Shown here one piece after another: positions 5,235 to 7,091 of a stretch of DNA of 7,091 nt (the first letter of the stretch is position 1; each line of letters starts with the position of its first letter). The notes under the pieces were generated by a model, which searched no databases, was not told the origin of the DNA, and worked only from the letters and a program-made list of their open reading frames with translations. Origin of the DNA: an uncultured Cyanobium sp. (lineage in GTDB: Bacteria > Cyanobacteriota > Cyanobacteriia > PCC-6307 > Cyanobiaceae). Both the position numbers and the translations under genes were made by a program. The stretch spans positions 1 through 7,091 of the forward strand of contig CALFOF010000049.1 in assembly GCA_937919075.1 (NCBI GenBank), given 5' to 3'.

Positions 5235-6203
5235 ATGGCGTTCTCCTTCGCCGCCCTGAACCCGCTCCAAGGCCGCGACCTGCTCACGTCGGCCGACCTG
5301 AGCGGGGCCCAGACGCTGGAGCTGCTGCAGCTGGCGGCGGCACTCAAGCGCGGCGAGCAGCGCATCGACCTCGGCGGCAAGGTGCTGGGGCTGATCTTCC
5401 AGAAGGCCTCCACCCGCACGCGGGTGAGTTTTTCGGTGGCAATGGCCCGCCTGGGCGGCCAGACGCTCGACCTCAACCCGGCCGTCACCCAGGTGGGCCG
5501 CGGGGAACCGATCGCTGACACCGCCCGCGTGCTGAGCCGCTACGTGGACGTCCTGGCGATCCGCACCTTCGCCCAGAGCGAGCTCGAGGCGTATGCGCAC
5601 TGGGCCTCGATTCCGGTGATCAATGCCCTCACCGATCTCGAGCACCCCTGCCAGGCCCTCGCCGACTACCTGACGCTGCAGGAGGCCTTCAGCGTGAGCA
5701 GTGCGGCGGCTGGCCTGGCCGGTCTCACCCTGGCCTACGTGGGCGATGGCAACAACGTGGCCCATTCGCTGCTGCTCTGTGGCGCGTTGCTGGGGGTGAA
5801 CGTGCGGATCGGCTGCCCGCCGGGCTTTGAGCCGTCGCCGCAGGTGCTGGCCCGCGCCCGGGAGCTTGCCGGCGGCCGCAGCAGCATCGAGGTGAGCCAC
5901 GATCCGGTGGTGGCGGTGCGCGGCGCCCATGGCCTTTACACCGACGTGTGGGCATCGATGGGGCAGGAGCAGGAGCAGCGCCAGCGCGCAGCAGCCTTCG
6001 CCGGCTTCTGCCTCGATGAAAACCTGCTGGCGGAAGCCGACCCGCGCGCGATCGTGCTCCACTGCCTGCCGGCCCACCGGGGCGAGGAGATCAGCGCCGG
6101 GGTGATCGAAGGCAGCGCCAGCCGCGTGTTCGACCAGGCCGAGAACCGCCTGCACGTGCAACAGGCCTTGCTGGCGGCCCTGCTGGGGGGCGTGACGGGC
6201 TGA
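5235..6203 (+). CDS. argF: Ornithine carbamoyltransferase
   Basis: ArgF joins ornithine and carbamoyl phosphate to give citrulline in cytoplasmic arginine biosynthesis, acting as a trimer. The 322-residue length is normal. The carbamoyl-phosphate loop STRTR is at 59-63 (FQKASTRTRVSF), HPCQALADY at 137-145 helps bind carbamoyl phosphate, the ornithine-side motif DVWASMG is at 237-243, and HCLPAHRGEEI at 276-286 carries the conserved cysteine C277. These distinguish it from aspartate carbamoyltransferase. The ATG at 5235 gives the expected short N-terminus; there is no Shine-Dalgarno. It begins 71 bases after ftsH, separated by a hairpin and a candidate promoter, so it probably has its own transcription start. 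No truncation or missing residues seen. Confidence 0.96.
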   Translation: MAFSFAALNPLQGRDLLTSADLSGAQTLELLQLAAALKRGEQRIDLGGKVLGLIFQKASTRTRVSFSVAMARLGGQTLDLNPAVTQVGRGEPIADTARVLSRYVDVLAIRTFAQSELEAYAHWASIPVINALTDLEHPCQALADYLTLQEAFSVSSAAAGLAGLTLAYVGDGNNVAHSLLLCGALLGVNVRIGCPPGFEPSPQVLARARELAGGRSSIEVSHDPVVAVRGAHGLYTDVWASMGQEQEQRQRAAAFAGFCLDENLLAEADPRAIVLHCLPAHRGEEISAGVIEGSASRVFDQAENRLHVQQALLAALLGGVTG

Positions 6204-6264
6204 CCCGGGCCGGTGAACCGCAGCCGAACAACACGCCAGGGGCTGGACAAGTGCGCCAATCAAT

Positions 6265-6278
6265 GGCACAAATGTACT
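6265..6278 (-). promoter_or_regulatory. Putative LexA box upstream of lexA
   Basis: Read on the minus strand this is AGTACATTTGTGCC. It fits the cyanobacterial LexA consensus RGTACNNNDGTWCB, as I recall it from Anabaena work, with one mismatch (GTGC for GTWC). It lies 23 bases before the lexA ATG, where it could block transcription initiation, consistent with autoregulation. A TGGACA at 6244-6249 could serve as the -35 element. Confidence 0.55.
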
Positions 6279-6301
6279 GACCGGCAACTGTGATCTTGCC
6301 C

Positions 6302-7006
6302 ATGGTGCCTCGATCTGTTCCAGCGCGCGCCCCCTTCGGCGCCCCACTGGCCCTGGCCCCGCTGCCGCTGGGCCCTCTCGCCGCCGGCGGCGACAGTGGC
6401 GCCCAGGGCGAGCTCACCAGCGCCCAGCAGGAGCTCTACGACTGGCTCGCCAGCTACATCGGTGAGCACCGCCACAGCCCCTCGATCCGCCAGATGATGG
6501 AGGCGATGGGGCTGCGCTCCCCGGCGCCGATCCAGAGCCGGTTGCGGCACCTGCAGCAGAAGGGCTGGATCACCTGGCAGGAGGGTCAGGCACGCACCCT
6601 GCAGCTGCTGGGTGGCCAGCGGCCGGGAATTCCGGTGCTGGGCTCGGTGGCGGCGGGCGGGCTGGTGGAGCCCTACGACGACACCAAGGAACGGCTCGAC
6701 CTGCAGCCCGTGCTCGACACCCGCGGCCTGTTCGCCCTCACCGTGAACGGCGACAGCATGGTGGACGCCCACATCGACCACGGCGATGTGGTGTTGATGG
6801 AGCCGGTGGCCGACCCGGCCCGGCTCAAGCCCGGCACGATCGTGGCGGCGCTGGTGCCAGGCAGCGGCACCACCCTCAAGCACTTCCAGCGGGTGGGGCG
6901 TCAGGTGCGGCTGGAAGCCGCCAACCCGGCCTACGCCCCGATCGTGCTGGACGCCGATGAGGTCACGGTGCAGGGCCGGCTGGTGGCCGTGTGGCGCCAG
7001 GTCTGA
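6302..7006 (+). CDS. lexA: LexA repressor (SOS-type transcriptional regulator with S24 peptidase domain)
   Basis: LexA represses damage-response genes and self-cleaves when RecA filaments form. From ATG 6302 it has 234 residues. Residues 1-38 are a Pro/Ala/Gly/Leu-rich extension not present in short LexA proteins such as E. coli's. The winged-helix DNA-binding domain spans about 39-103 (LTSAQQELYDWL, then SPSIRQMMEAMGLRSPAPIQSRLRHL). The cleavage site VAAG gives A118-G119, and the dyad is S152 (NGDSMVD) and K193 (TTLKHFQRVG), so autoproteolysis should work. A GTG at 6290 in frame is an alternative start, adding MILP. There is no later in-frame start before the DNA-binding domain, so the extension is probably real. 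It follows argF by 98 bases, with a putative LexA box between, and precedes a tRNA. Confidence 0.95.
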   Translation: MVPRSVPARAPFGAPLALAPLPLGPLAAGGDSGAQGELTSAQQELYDWLASYIGEHRHSPSIRQMMEAMGLRSPAPIQSRLRHLQQKGWITWQEGQARTLQLLGGQRPGIPVLGSVAAGGLVEPYDDTKERLDLQPVLDTRGLFALTVNGDSMVDAHIDHGDVVLMEPVADPARLKPGTIVAALVPGSGTTLKHFQRVGRQVRLEAANPAYAPIVLDADEVTVQGRLVAVWRQV

Positions 7007-7020
7007 GGCCCCTTGGCATG

Positions 7021-7026
7021 TATTGT
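7021..7026 (+). promoter_or_regulatory. Possible -10 element of the tRNA-Ala gene
   Basis: TATTGT matches TATAAT at 4 of 6 positions and ends 11 bases before the first base of the tRNA. No good -35 hexamer lies at the proper distance, since that region falls at the end of lexA. Only 31 bases separate lexA from the tRNA and no terminator is seen between them, so read-through from lexA is also possible. Confidence 0.25.
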
Positions 7027-7037
7027 GACTTTCGAGA

Positions 7038-7091
7038 GGGGCCATAGCTCAGCTGGTAGAGCACCTGCATGGCATGCAGGGGGTCAGCGGT
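7038..7091 (+). tRNA. tRNA-Ala (anticodon GGC), 3' part outside window
   Basis: The sequence folds as the first 54 bases of a tRNA: acceptor strand GGGGCCA (7038-7044), TA, D-stem GCTC/GAGC (7047-7050, 7059-7062) with loop AGCTGGTA, anticodon stem CCTGC/GCAGG (7064-7068, 7076-7080) and loop ATGGCAT. The anticodon is GGC at 7071-7073, reading alanine GCC/GCU codons. The variable loop GGGTC and first T-stem bases follow before the window ends. The 3' acceptor half is not visible. Confidence 0.95.

Noticed and set aside
4875..6347. Minus-strand 490-codon frame spanning ftsH end, argF and lexA start
   Set aside because: It crosses three real genes and two intergenic regions with no family signature; long antisense frames are expected at this GC content.
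1..7091. HIP1 palindromes (GCGATCGC), CRISPR arrays, insertion sequences
   Set aside because: I found no full GCGATCGC, only partial GCGATCG forms. No regularly spaced repeat array, transposase sequence or IS-like terminal inverted repeats were seen. A tRNA at the right edge could be an integration site but no attachment repeat is visible here.

Overview
This window looks like a piece of a GC-rich cyanobacterial chromosome, most likely from the picocyanobacterial Synechococcus/Cyanobium group. That placement is inferred from several signs together: a LexA with cyanobacterial-type recognition-helix and linker sequence, a putative cyanobacterial LexA box upstream of it, an FtsH resembling the cyanobacterial FtsH1/FtsH3 class, a Nif11-domain protein, weak use of Shine-Dalgarno sequences and tight gene packing. 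No similarity search was possible, so the exact genus is unproven.

Layout. The left end may hold the first codons of a leftward gene with a hydrophobic N-terminus (complement of 1-83). Rightward from there come a possible 30-codon leader ORF (129-221), a rhomboid intramembrane serine protease (221-799) and a small zinc-ribbon protein with one membrane segment (848-1117). These converge on a leftward cluster read from 3156 down to 1207: a SRAP/YedK-type DNA-repair protein, a potassium channel and a Nif11-domain small protein. A divergent intergenic region (3157-3264) separates this cluster from a rightward series: ftsH (3265-5163), argF (5235-6203), lexA (6302-7006) and the first 54 bases of a tRNA-Ala(GGC) cut by the window edge. 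No stretch over about 140 bases lacks a gene.

How the genes relate. FtsH and the rhomboid are membrane-protein quality-control or processing proteases. SRAP (abasic-site shielding) and LexA (SOS-type repression) both serve DNA damage tolerance but sit in different transcription units. ArgF is arginine biosynthesis. The most interesting details are a perfect beta-clamp-binding pentapeptide at the C-terminus of the SRAP protein, carried on a duplicated heptad linker; a Nif11 protein with a degenerate leader-type cleavage motif and a short basic tail, preceded by a tandem 14-bp repeat and two perfect hairpins; a LexA box upstream of a lexA with intact self-cleavage residues; two C6/G6 hairpins flanking ftsH; a Shine-Dalgarno-led TTG alternative start for ftsH; and a possible translationally coupled leader ORF before the rhomboid gene.
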